A program made the translations under genes and the position numbers. Positions 25,264 to 32,478 of a DNA stretch of 37,898 nt are shown here, piece after piece. This DNA comes from Alkalibacillus haloalkaliphilus C5 (lineage in GTDB: Bacteria; Bacillota; Bacilli; Bacillales; Alkalibacillaceae), in assembly GCF_000269905.1 (NCBI RefSeq), contig NZ_AKIF01000007.1, positions 1 through 37,898 of the forward strand, given 5' to 3'. Numbering within the stretch: position 1 is the stretch's first letter; the number at the start of each line of letters is the position of its first letter. The notes below the pieces were generated by a model. It was not told the DNA's origin. It saw nothing but the letters and a program-made list of their open reading frames with translations, and searched no databases.

Positions 25264-25800
25264 TTACGGAACCCATATTCTGTTCACTGTTGTTCGTTTT
25301 CCATCAAGTGTTAACAAATGGACGTCGGGATTTGTTAACCTGTGGAAGCGAGAGCCGGAATCAAAGTGGTCTAGTATTAAAGGAATGACACCACCATGGG
25401 AGATGACGACGGTGTTCTTCTCATCACGCTTCTCAATATCTTGAATAGCTTGAACGGCTCGAGTCCTTTTATCATCTGATGTAATCCGATCGATTACATT
25501 TAGGTCAGATAGTGGAAACTGACTTACCAACTGATCCATCCATGAAGATAAAAGCTGTTTACTCATTAGACGTTCAGCAATTCGCCTGTCGATTTCAATC
25601 GGCATGTTATGTTTCTGAGCATAAGGTTCAATCGTTCCTACTGCTCGAATATATGGGCTAGAAACGATTCGGTCGATTTGATAGTCCTTAAAGAATTCGA
25701 CAAGTTCACGCGCTTGCATTTCACCTAATGTTGTTAATTGTGCCTGCGGTTCTTGACCTTCAGCTTTGCAATGTCTAACGATGTATATGTTTTTAGTCAT
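25264..25800 (-). CDS. Histidine phosphatase superfamily protein
   Basis: This 178-aa phosphoglycerate-mutase-like enzyme has the catalytic motif VRHCKAEGQ (RHC instead of the more common RHG), then SSPYIRAVGTIEPYA (second basic site) and VVISHGGVIP (second catalytic histidine). The fold keeps Arg, His, Glu and His. RHC is common in this sub-branch, where it is followed by AEGQ. ATG 25800 (MTKNIYIVRH) follows GAGGTG; an in-frame GTG at 25809 is part of that ribosome site. Substrate unknown. Confidence 0.88.
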   Translation of the reverse strand: MTKNIYIVRHCKAEGQEPQAQLTTLGEMQARELVEFFKDYQIDRIVSSPYIRAVGTIEPYAQKHNMPIEIDRRIAERLMSKQLLSSWMDQLVSQFPLSDLNVIDRITSDDKRTRAVQAIQDIEKRDEKNTVVISHGGVIPLILDHFDSGSRFHRLTNPDVHLLTLDGKRTTVNRIWVP

Positions 25801-25906
25801 GGAAATCACCTCGGGTCCTAGTACGTATTTTGCTACTTCTAGTAATAACTTATTAAATCTATTAAGTATTGTTCAATTGTTTCGCCCGTTTTCTATTAAA
25901 AAGTTA

Positions 25907-26410
25907 TTAAATTTCCGTCCATTTATAGATTAATAAGTCTAATTCCTTTCCTTGAATTGTAATCGTCTTCGCTTCGTGCTGGACTGCTCCGAAAGCTTCG
26001 TAGAAAAATTTCGTTTCATTACTTTTTAACACTTCTACGAAGATTGTATCGTAACCAACTGTTCTAAAGTAGGCGAACATCTCTTTCATTAGCTGTGTGC
26101 CAACACCTTGTCCTTGAAATTCTTCAAGAATGTAAATGGATGTTAAATCACCAGCATTCTCATGTACATTAGTTTCCCTTTTACCCCCACTAGCGAAACC
26201 TACAATCTGACCTGAATCGCTCTCTGCAACGATAATATATTGGTCTTGAGCCGACATGTTTTGTTCCCAAAGTTTAGCTCTTTTTTCATAAGTCATGTTA
26301 TTTAAATACTCGTCTGGAACAATCCCTTTATATGTCGTTCTCCAACTATTAACATGAACTTTACCAATTCCACTAGCATCTGAAAGATTAGCTTCACGTA
26401 TTTTCATCAT
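25907..26410 (-). CDS. GNAT family N-acetyltransferase
   Basis: This 167-aa GNAT protein opens with IREANLSDASGIGKVHVNSW, a pattern of the YjbC/PaiA-like branch in which RTTYKGIVPDEYL follows. Also visible are GQIVGFASGG, the acetyl-CoA loop EEFQGQGVGTQLM and VLKSNETKFFYEAFGA. The second ATG (26407) is slightly better placed after AAGGTGG than the first. It is divergent from the SRPBCC gene. Substrate unknown. Confidence 0.87.
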   Translation of the reverse strand: MMKIREANLSDASGIGKVHVNSWRTTYKGIVPDEYLNNMTYEKRAKLWEQNMSAQDQYIIVAESDSGQIVGFASGGKRETNVHENAGDLTSIYILEEFQGQGVGTQLMKEMFAYFRTVGYDTIFVEVLKSNETKFFYEAFGAVQHEAKTITIQGKELDLLIYKWTEI

Positions 26411-26531
26411 ATCCCACCTTTATAGGTAGTATTCGTCATGGCAACATTTTAAACCTTTTAGTCTCTGTAGGTTATTGTATTTTTAACAATGTATGTCAAA
26501 ATGATAGTAGTAAAGGAAATGAGGTGTTGAC

Positions 26532-26996
26532 ATGTTAACTTGGAAGGAAAAAAGACGAGTTCCTACTAACATCGAGACTGTGTGGAAGTTATTTCAGCCT
26601 GATCAATTGCACCGTATTATGCCGAAAGTTGTCGGGCATGAGTTGATCGAAGGTGATGCAGGTGAAGTAGGTTCTAAGTATAGACAATCTTATCAAGAAG
26701 GTAAACGTGTGGAAACTTATGTAGTTGAAACAATTGCTCATGAAGATGAAGAAGACTATAAATATTTAAAGGTCACCTTCAATATCGGCAAAGCATTTAA
26801 TATTGAGACATCTTATACGGTGATTACAAAGGGAAGTACTGAATCGTTATTGACGTATGAAGGCGTTAATCGGGGAATAAATTGGTTTGGGAAGTTGTTT
26901 ATTAAGCTTGCGCCTACTAGCAAAAATGATCAAGTCGTCCAAGAGTTTTTAGACAGGGTCGTTGAAGAGGCAAAGAAAGAACAAGCAGGCTCCTGA
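26532..26996 (+). CDS. SRPBCC (START-like) family protein
   Basis: This 154-aa protein begins with RVPTNIETVWKLFQPDQLHRIMPKV, the usual strand and first helices of an SRPBCC ligand-binding fold, and ends with the long C-terminal helix QVVQEFLDRVVEEAKKEQ. Strands such as GSKYRQSYQEG and ESLLTYEGVNRG lie in between. The hydrophobic cavity may bind a lipid or aromatic molecule; the ligand is unknown. ATG 26532 follows GAGGTG. The last codons and stop are inside the terminator hairpin at 26983. Confidence 0.8.
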   Translation: MLTWKEKRRVPTNIETVWKLFQPDQLHRIMPKVVGHELIEGDAGEVGSKYRQSYQEGKRVETYVVETIAHEDEEDYKYLKVTFNIGKAFNIETSYTVITKGSTESLLTYEGVNRGINWFGKLFIKLAPTSKNDQVVQEFLDRVVEEAKKEQAGS

Positions 26997-27021
26997 GATC
27001 GTTTCAAGAGCCTGCTTTATT
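26983..27021. terminator. Bidirectional terminator
   Basis: AAGCAGGCTC (26983-26992) pairs with GAGCCTGCTT (27008-27017), loop of 15 nt, followed by TATTTATT. It overlaps the SRPBCC stop codon and the end of the convergent YjbQ gene. Confidence 0.8.
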
Positions 27022-27419
27022 TATTGTATGACTTTTGCTATAAACTTGCGTTGCCTTGGCCCATCAAACTCGCAAAAATATAACCCTTGCCAAGTACCGA
27101 TAGCGAGTCTTCCATTTTCAATAATTAACGTTTGCGAATGGCCAACAGTACTCGTTTTCATATGGGCAGCCGTGTTGCCTTCCATATGTCGATCTTGTGG
27201 GTCATCCCATGGATAGGCCTCACGGAACCGTCTTAGCATGTCAGTTTTAACATCAGGATCAGCATTTTCATTAACCGTAAAACCAGCTGTTGTATGCAGA
27301 GATGAGACAACGATTATGCCTTCTTTAAGACCTTCTTCACGAATCCAACCATCAACTTCATCCGTAACATCAATCATTTGGTCATGGTTACTAGTGTTTA
27401 AATGAAATGTTTTTAACAT
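27021..27419 (-). CDS. YjbQ/UPF0047 family protein
   Basis: This 132-aa protein of the YjbQ family has the conserved strand [19 protein letters not shown], then [15 protein letters not shown] and [15 protein letters not shown]. The clustered His and Glu (HTT, NEN, HMK, GHS) are the presumed active-site cluster. E. coli YjbQ has been reported to have weak thiamine-phosphate synthase activity, so a link to the thi operon at 1-4489 is possible but not shown. ATG 27419 (MLKTFHLN) follows GGGGGAGATG; an in-frame extension to 27479 lacks a ribosome site. It lies 34 bases downstream of the cax stop and may share its transcript. Confidence 0.87.
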   Translation of the reverse strand: MLKTFHLNTSNHDQMIDVTDEVDGWIREEGLKEGIIVVSSLHTTAGFTVNENADPDVKTDMLRRFREAYPWDDPQDRHMEGNTAAHMKTSTVGHSQTLIIENGRLAIGTWQGLYFCEFDGPRQRKFIAKVIQ

Positions 27420-27453
27420 GTACATCTCCCCCTTATGAAAGCTTTTCTCCATC

Positions 27454-28505
27454 TTAAATAAAGTAAAAACCGATTGCAATAATGATGTACGCAGACATAA
27501 GTGTCAAACCTTTAAACCAGTTTGTGTCACCATCATTAATAATAAAAGTTGCTAAGAAACTGAGAGCAACATCGAGATTAAAGCTTCTGTTGGAAATACG
27601 AGTGGCATTGGTGTAGCAAACATAAAGGATAACAATACTAAAATCGGTGTAACGAACATCGCAATTTGTAATGTTGACCCGACTGCAATTTCCACTGACA
27701 CATTAATTTTATTTTGTAATGCCATATAGATTGCAGCGATGTTTTCAGCGAAGTTACCAATAATCGCAACGATAATGATTCCGATAAATACTTCACTCCA
27801 ACCGAAGGACTCGGCCACATCTTCAAACGTATCAACTAATTGGTCACTAACAAGGGCAACGGTGATTGCAGATGCAGCTAATATAATAATTGATTTCCAT
27901 TTGCCCCATTCAGGTGTTTCTTGTTCTTGCCCTGAGTCTTCCTGTTCAGCGTAAACCCCTCTGTGAGTCACAAGTCTAAAAAATAATGCTGAAAAATATA
28001 AGAGCAGCATGATGATGGCAATTCCACCACTTAGCCACAATATTTCATCATCACTAATCTTTCCAGAGAAAATGAAAGGGAAAACAAAAGATACGACGAC
28101 AGAAAACATGAGTAATCCAATATTGTGTCTCGCATCATAAATATTGAATTGTTGGCGCTTATATTTAATTCCGCCTATAAAGAAAGACGTACCTGCAACA
28201 AGTAATAAGTTACTAATAACGGCACCGGTTAAAGATGCTAAAACAATATGTAAATATCCAGCCATTAAAGCAAATATAGAGATGGTTAGTTCAACAGCAT
28301 TACCAAACGTCACGCTTAAAAGTCCGCCAATTCGTGGTCCAGCAATGACTGATAAGCTGTCAGTTGAACGCCCGATGTAAGATGCTAATCCTAAAATAGT
28401 AATACTATATACGCCGAACATCCATGTCGGATCCCAGCCAAGTATAGCTCCAGCAGCTGATGAAGGAACGCCAATTAACACGATGAGGAAAAATATTTTG
28501 TTCAT
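27454..28505 (-). CDS. cax: Calcium/proton exchanger (Cax/ChaA family), frameshifted near C-terminus
   Basis: This is a membrane antiporter with about ten to eleven hydrophobic segments. The two exchanger repeats carry [14 protein letters not shown] (alpha-1) and [17 protein letters not shown] (alpha-2), whose acidic residues bind calcium. The frame ends at 27552 after ISMLLSVS, but the other frame continues [20 protein letters not shown] and on to GFYFI, ending TAA at 27454-27456, as in other Cax proteins (a loop with DGxxNW, then a last helix). One base is missing near 27570. Restored length is 350 aa, the normal family length. ATG 28505 (MNKIFFL) follows GAAAGG; the upstream in-frame TTG 28514 overlaps that site. 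Confidence 0.88.
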
Positions 28506-28650
28506 AGAGTTCAACCTTTCAAATGGTCTCTCCTATAGACTTGGCGTTTTTAACAAATTCATACCCAAACTTCACTTCAAAGTGGTAGAAATTAAGGATT
28601 AGATTTGTTTAAATGGACAAAAGAGGATGTGAAAAAGGAAGCGATGATTT

Positions 28651-28842
28651 TTGGAAACGTTAGCTCTATTTATTGTGATGGCGATTTTCTCACTATTTGT
28701 TTTGCTTCTATACTTAACTCCAACATTGATGGCTGTTAAACATCAACATCAGTATAAGGCGTGGATTATTACTTTAAATCTAACAATTGGTTGGACATTA
28801 TTAGGCTGGTTGTTCGTTTTAATTTGGTCAACACGGAAGTAA
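28651..28842 (+). CDS. Small two-helix membrane protein, superinfection-immunity family-like
   Basis: This 63-aa protein has two hydrophobic segments (residues about 4-27 and 38-59) separated by KHQHQYKAW. The pattern (LTPTLMAVKHQH, then TIGWTLLGWLFVLIW) resembles the superinfection immunity family known from phage T4 Imm and widespread in bacterial chromosomes as a housekeeping-type membrane protein. TTG 28651 follows AAAAGGAAG. No phage genes are nearby. A terminator follows at 28866. Function is not established. Confidence 0.72.
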   Translation: METLALFIVMAIFSLFVLLLYLTPTLMAVKHQHQYKAWIITLNLTIGWTLLGWLFVLIWSTRK

Positions 28843-28865
28843 TACTATTTGGTTTAAATTAACAA

Positions 28866-28912
28866 AAAAGCTAAACCCGCTGTGGTGCAGAGGGTTTAGC
28901 TTTTGTTTCTTC
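28866..28912 (+). terminator. Terminator
   Basis: AAAAGCTAAACCC (28866-28878) pairs with GGGTTTAGCTTTT (28892-28904), 13 bp, 13-nt loop, followed by TTTTGTTTCTTC. Confidence 0.9.
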
Positions 28913-28940
28913 TTGCTATTAATTGGAATTGACTAAACTA

Positions 28941-28969
28941 TTGAGAATAAAAAGAATAACCGTGATAAT
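28941..28969 (+). promoter_or_regulatory. Sigma-A promoter of the first CAP gene
   Basis: TTGAGA (28941-28946), 17-nt spacer, GATAAT (28964-28969), 40 bases before ATG 29009. Confidence 0.65.
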
Positions 28970-29008
28970 GTGAGTTGGGGGTCAATAACATAGGAGGGTA
29001 ATTCAAAT

Positions 29009-29758
29009 ATGTTAAGACCAGTATTATTAACATTAGCAGCAATTGTTGTATCTGCGGTGTTAGTTGTTGGACCTGTACAAGCAGATGAAAGCACAAGTCC
29101 TTACGAAATCACTTATGAAGTTAAAAGTCAAAGTAACCAACAATCTCTAGAGTTTAATATTCAAGAGATTAATAGTTTCTTTGATCAATTAGAGTGGGAC
29201 TTTAACTGGAACCAACAGCCGACAGAGCAAGAGGAAGAGGAAGTAAATGAACCGACAGAACCGGTTGAACAGCCTCAAGAACCAACAGAGGATGCTAATG
29301 AACCAGAACAAGAAACAGAAAATAACGAATCAAATCAAGAAGAAAGCACAAATGATGATTCGTCAAATAATGATGTTCATGAATTTGAACAACAAGTTGT
29401 GAACTTAGTGAATGAAGAGAGAGAACAAAGAGGTTTACAACCGTTAGAGTTATCAGGAGAACTTAGTGATGTTGCGCGTGCGAAGTCACAAGATATGGCT
29501 GATGAAAACTATTTCAGTCACCAATCACCGACTTATGGTTCTCCATTTGACATGATGGACCATTATGGTGTTGATTATCGCACAGCAGGTGAAAACATTG
29601 CGATGGGTCAACGTTCACCTGAGGCAGTGATGCAAGGGTGGATGAACAGCGATGGTCACCGTGAAAACATTTTAAGTGATCAGTTCACACACATTGGTGT
29701 TGGATATGTTGAAGGAAATGGTTCAACGTATTGGACACAAATGTTTAAAGCACAATAA
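29009..29758 (+). CDS. Secreted CAP-domain (YkwD-like) protein, paralogue 1
   Basis: This 249-aa protein has a signal peptide (residues 1 to about 25, cleaved near VQA-DES). An acidic, Gln/Pro/Glu-rich low-complexity linker spans about residues 72-125. A C-terminal CAP/SCP domain follows: FEQQVVNLVNEEREQRG, YFSHQSPTYGSPFDMM, AGENIAMGQRSPEAVM, WMNSDGHRENIL and ending THIGVGYVEGNG...YWTQMF. Conserved His, Glu and His (HQSP, GEN, GHR) form the CAP site. Related proteins are cell-surface or spore proteins of unknown role. ATG 29009 follows AGGAGG. Its paralogue is at 36042. Confidence 0.9.
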   Translation: MLRPVLLTLAAIVVSAVLVVGPVQADESTSPYEITYEVKSQSNQQSLEFNIQEINSFFDQLEWDFNWNQQPTEQEEEEVNEPTEPVEQPQEPTEDANEPEQETENNESNQEESTNDDSSNNDVHEFEQQVVNLVNEEREQRGLQPLELSGELSDVARAKSQDMADENYFSHQSPTYGSPFDMMDHYGVDYRTAGENIAMGQRSPEAVMQGWMNSDGHRENILSDQFTHIGVGYVEGNGSTYWTQMFKAQ

Positions 29759-29775
29759 GCTCTCTATATAGAAGG

Positions 29776-29806
29776 AAAAGGCAGCCATTAATTTGGCTGC
29801 CTTTAT
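29776..29806. terminator. Bidirectional terminator
   Basis: AAAGGCAGCC (29777-29786) pairs with GGCTGCCTTT (29795-29804), 8-nt loop, followed by ATTGT. It lies between the CAP gene and the convergent LysM gene. Confidence 0.82.
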
Positions 29807-29810
29807 TGTA

Positions 29811-30620
29811 TTAAGAGTTAAACCATACACGAACTTGCACTAGGTCTTGGATTGACCCATCTTGAGCACTACGAGAGTAAACTTGTAATTCACCTAAAGG
29901 ACTAGTGGGCTCTCTGTCAAATTCGATTTGATCTAGAAACTGACTATATGAAGGTGCCCCATATCTAGTAGTTGTAAAAGATTCTTCAGTTACAACGGTA
30001 TTATTAGCATCAACGAGACGGTATAAAACGTTTCCTTCAAAAGTCCGGGCGAATCCTTCTAGAGTAGCACCATCATGAATTTCTGTACCAGGAAGAGGGA
30101 GTAACACGACAATATTCTCTGAGTTTGGCAACGGAATGATGATTTGAATCCCTTCATAAATAACATCTTCAGAAATAGCCAATCGATTGAAATTAGCTCG
30201 TAAAATCGTTTCAATTGGTACACCAGTTCTTTGAGAAATGTTAGCTAGTGTATCGCCACGTTCTACTTCATAGATGAAAGACGGTAGAAAGATTTGCTGA
30301 TTAGCATCCAGATAATTAGGATTGTGTATCGTTCGGTTTATACCACTTAATAGTTCTGGCTCAACATTGAAACGATTTGCTAATTGTCCAATGGTGTCTC
30401 CATACTGAACTACATAATAGTTTTCAATTTCAGTAGCTATGGTCTTTGGAATAACAAGTACTTGACCAGGTTCTAGCATATACAATTCATTGAATGGTGG
30501 GTATAGCCCATTAGCTTCGACTATAGCATCAATCTCACTATCGTATCTTTGCGCTAAATAAAAGACTGAGTCACCAGGTCTTACAGTATGTATAATATGT
30601 GTCCCTCGTCTGATGGTCAT
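29811..30620 (-). CDS. Three LysM domains plus Gmad2 domain protein
   Basis: This 269-aa protein has three LysM repeats: residues about 10-57 (HTVRPGDSVFYLAQRYDSE), 68-112 (YVVQYGDTIGQLANRFNVE) and 115-163 (YEVERGDTLANISQRTGVP). They bind glycans of peptidoglycan. A C-terminal Ig-like Gmad2 domain follows (GATLEGFARTFEGNVLYRL; then SPLGELQVYSRSAQDGS), known from spore germination-related proteins such as GerM. There is no signal peptide, so if it reaches the cortex or coat it must act from the mother-cell cytoplasm, as SafA-type proteins do. ATG 30620 follows AAGGAGTGA. Role in spores is inference. Confidence 0.88.
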   Translation of the reverse strand: MTIRRGTHIIHTVRPGDSVFYLAQRYDSEIDAIVEANGLYPPFNELYMLEPGQVLVIPKTIATEIENYYVVQYGDTIGQLANRFNVEPELLSGINRTIHNPNYLDANQQIFLPSFIYEVERGDTLANISQRTGVPIETILRANFNRLAISEDVIYEGIQIIIPLPNSENIVVLLPLPGTEIHDGATLEGFARTFEGNVLYRLVDANNTVVTEESFTTTRYGAPSYSQFLDQIEFDREPTSPLGELQVYSRSAQDGSIQDLVQVRVWFNS

Positions 30621-30681
30621 AAGATCACTCCTTATCTCATGACCATTTTATGCTTTGCTAAATGCAAGTATGATTGTATAT

Positions 30682-30720
30682 CTAACAAAACACCACCAAA
30701 GCATGAAAGCCTTGGTGGTT
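30682..30720 (-). terminator. Terminator overlapping the end of the YckD-like gene
   Basis: On the minus strand ACCACCAAGGC pairs with GCTTTGGTGGT (30719-30709 with 30702-30692), 6-nt loop, one G-U pair, followed by GTTTTGTT. Confidence 0.85.
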
Positions 30721-31071
30721 GTGAAAGTATGAGTCATTGTCGTCTTTCTTTTTCTTATGTTGCTTGTGGTCCATCTTTGGAATGAAGTCGTTTTCCTTTA
30801 GTTTTTCAAATCGTTCATCCAAATAAGACTTCATTTTGTCACCTTTGTCTTCAGTGAAAACCCCGTACTCTACATACTTCTCAATAATGACTTTATGTTG
30901 TTCAAAAGCATTGTGATGTAGAGCTTCAATCTCTGCTCGTTGTTCTTCTGTTAGTTCAACATCTTCATTTACTTCAGACTCTTCTGCACCTACTTGTGTT
31001 GTCAGCAGTCCAACTGTCGTTAATAATACAACGAGTGCTGAACCAATTAGAAGATTAATCTTTTTTGTCAT
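30682..31071 (-). CDS. YckD-like DUF2680 secreted protein, C-terminus possibly frameshifted
   Basis: This 129-aa protein has a signal peptide (KKINLLIGSALVVLLTTVG, cleaved after VGA). Its DUF2680 core, ELTEEQRAEIEALHHNAFEQ with IIEKYVEYGVFTEDKGDKM and YLDERFEKLKENDFIPK, is the YckD pattern. Function unknown. ATG 31071 (MTKKINLL) follows GAGGTG at a good distance. The last codons run through the terminator hairpin at 30692-30719, which is unusual. An extra A in the AAGAAAAAGAAAG tract would end the protein before it. Either reading is possible. Confidence 0.75.
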   Translation of the reverse strand: MTKKINLLIGSALVVLLTTVGLLTTQVGAEESEVNEDVELTEEQRAEIEALHHNAFEQHKVIIEKYVEYGVFTEDKGDKMKSYLDERFEKLKENDFIPKMDHKQHKKKKDDNDSYFHNHQGFHALVVFC

Positions 31072-31202
31072 AATCATCACCTCATTGAAATTTCTGTCAT
31101 ATATTAACGTGTACTACTTTACAAAATTAATACTCGTTATATGACAAGCCTTCTGTTACATAATTTTTAAGGAGGGTATGAGAAGTATATGGGAGGGTTC
31201 AT

Positions 31203-31349
31203 ATGCTTAAAGATATTGATTGGTCTTTAGTATCATTCGTAAGTGTTACGATGGTTAAGGAATATTGGATTTACTATCGTTTGCCACATGTTCAATATTG
31301 GAGTATGCAGCCTGAACAACAAGAGAAGAGTGACTATAATGTCCATTGA
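31203..31349 (+). CDS. Small ORF of 48 aa, unknown function
   Basis: ATG 31203 is preceded by a strong GGGAGGGTT with 3 bases to the start. The 48-codon frame reads MLKDIDWSLVSFVSVTMVKE and continues with an aromatic stretch (YWIYYRLPHVQYWSM) and a charged tail ending NVH; TGA 31347-31349. It is not recognisable as a known family. The stop overlaps the -35 of the tRNA-Ala promoter (TTGAGG, 31346-31351), so it cannot extend further. Upstream, 31081-31200, I see nothing else of note. It may be a real small protein or a leader; supported only by the ribosome site and open frame. Confidence 0.5.
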   Translation: MLKDIDWSLVSFVSVTMVKEYWIYYRLPHVQYWSMQPEQQEKSDYNVH

Positions 31350-31375
31350 GGTTAAAAAAATAATTATGATATAAT
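31346..31375 (+). promoter_or_regulatory. Sigma-A promoter of tRNA-Ala
   Basis: TTGAGG (31346-31351), an 18-nt spacer, then perfect TATAAT (31370-31375), about 20 bases before the tRNA. Confidence 0.75.
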
Positions 31376-31396
31376 GTTTTCGTAATTATTTCGAAA

Positions 31397-31469
31397 GGGG
31401 CATTAGCTCAGTTGGGAGAGCGTCGTGCTGGCAGCGCGAAGGTCGTCGGTTCGAGCCCGACATGCTCCA
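31397..31469 (+). tRNA. tRNA-Ala (anticodon GGC)
   Basis: The acceptor GGGGCAT pairs with ATGCTCC (one G-U). The D stem is GCTC/GAGC. The anticodon stem TCGTG/CGCGA has the 7-nt loop CTGGCAG, with anticodon GGC. The T arm GTCGG-TTCGAGC-CCGAC follows. No CCA is encoded (A then TTA). A strong hairpin ends the transcript at 31488. Confidence 0.95.
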
Positions 31470-31487
31470 TTATTGATTAATTAAAGC

Positions 31488-31530
31488 AAAAAGCTGGACC
31501 TTTATTATGAAAATAAGGTCCAGCTTTTTT
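31488..31530 (+). terminator. Terminator of tRNA-Ala
   Basis: AAAAGCTGGACCTTTATT pairs with AATAAGGTCCAGCTTTTTT (31490-31530 region), followed by an ATTTTT tract. About 15 bp are paired. Confidence 0.92.
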
Positions 31531-31654
31531 ATTTTTGTCTAACTCCATTGATCATTTACGCTGTTAATTTATTAGTTTCTTTAACTCATGCCAAACTAAC
31601 TATGTTAATATATATTTAATAGTTGGAATTTTTTTGAAAAATGAGGTGGAACAG

Positions 31655-31789
31655 ATGAATGAAGAAGGTGGTAGAAAAACTAGGCAGGATTTAGCACAAC
31701 TGTCCAAAAGAGAAATGTGGTTTTGGAGAGGCGGTAGTTCACCTGAAATTATTTATAGTGGAATGAGCTTAACAAGGAGGATTACATGA
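31655..31789 (+). CDS. Small ORF of 44 aa coupled to the ABC transporter
   Basis: ATG 31655 follows GAGGTGG. The frame MNEEGGRKTRQDLAQLSKRE, continuing MWFWRGG, ends in TGA 31787-31789, which overlaps the ATG of the ABC ATPase in an ATGA junction. It has no signal peptide or membrane segment. Polar and charged, with a short aromatic patch (WFWRGG). The overlapping junction and good ribosome site argue that it is translated. It may be a leader or accessory peptide of the exporter. No known family is recognised. The DNA from 31531 to 31654 shows no other feature. Confidence 0.5.
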   Translation: MNEEGGRKTRQDLAQLSKREMWFWRGGSSPEIIYSGMSLTRRIT

Positions 31790-32478
31790 TTCGCAAGATA
31801 AACTTTTTTAATGTAGAAAAGGTGTACAGGGGAGATGGAGTACAAACTTCGGCACTAAATGAAAACAATTTATCGTTTGATATCGGCGAATTCACATCTA
31901 TTATTGGACCCTCTGGATCAGGCAAGTCGACCTTGCTGAGTTTGTTGGGGACGTTGGATCAACCGACAAACGGCAAAATTACCTATGATGGTGAAGAGAT
32001 TTTAAAGAAACGCAAAAATAAAATCGCCGATTTCCGCTTTGAAGAAATCGGATTTATTTTTCAGCAGTTTCATTTGCTTCCTACACTCACGGCTATTGAA
32101 AATGTGTTAACTCCGTTATTCTCAAGAAAAGTAACTTATAACAAGCAACAGCGGGCAAAAGAAGTGTTAGCACAAGTGGGATTAGAGGATAAGGTGAATT
32201 CGCTGCCCTCACAATTATCTGGTGGTCAACAACAACGGGTAGCGATTGCTCGTGCGATTGTGCACAAACCGAGCTGGCTACTGGCGGATGAACCAACTGG
32301 GAACCTCGACTCTGAAACTGGAGAACTTATCTTTGAGTTATTGAAGCAGCTGAATCAAGAGGAAGGGTGTGGGGTAATTTTTGTCACGCATGATGCAACC
32401 CTAGCATCTAAAGCCAACCGAATCATTACAATGAAAGATGGATCCGTTCAATCGGATCAAGTGGGTGTTTCCTTATGA
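31786..32478 (+). CDS. ABC exporter ATPase, MacB/LolD type
   Basis: This 230-aa ATPase has all motifs: Walker A GPSGSGKST, Q-loop FIFQQFHLLPTLTAIENV, signature LSGGQQQRVAIARAI, Walker B LLADEPTGNLD and H-loop FVTHDA. This is the family that works with FtsX-type permeases (MacB, LolD, BceA-like) rather than importers. It is 4 bases overlapped by the permease (ATGA). The gene is distinctly richer in GC than its neighbours, and codon use differs, suggesting transfer. The role (efflux of a peptide, lipid or drug) is unknown. Confidence 0.92.
   Translation: MIRKINFFNVEKVYRGDGVQTSALNENNLSFDIGEFTSIIGPSGSGKSTLLSLLGTLDQPTNGKITYDGEEILKKRKNKIADFRFEEIGFIFQQFHLLPTLTAIENVLTPLFSRKVTYNKQQRAKEVLAQVGLEDKVNSLPSQLSGGQQQRVAIARAIVHKPSWLLADEPTGNLDSETGELIFELLKQLNQEEGCGVIFVTHDATLASKANRIITMKDGSVQSDQVGVSL

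Noticed and set aside
28651-28842. Superinfection-immunity gene as evidence of a prophage
   Set aside because: The family is common on chromosomes and no phage gene is nearby.
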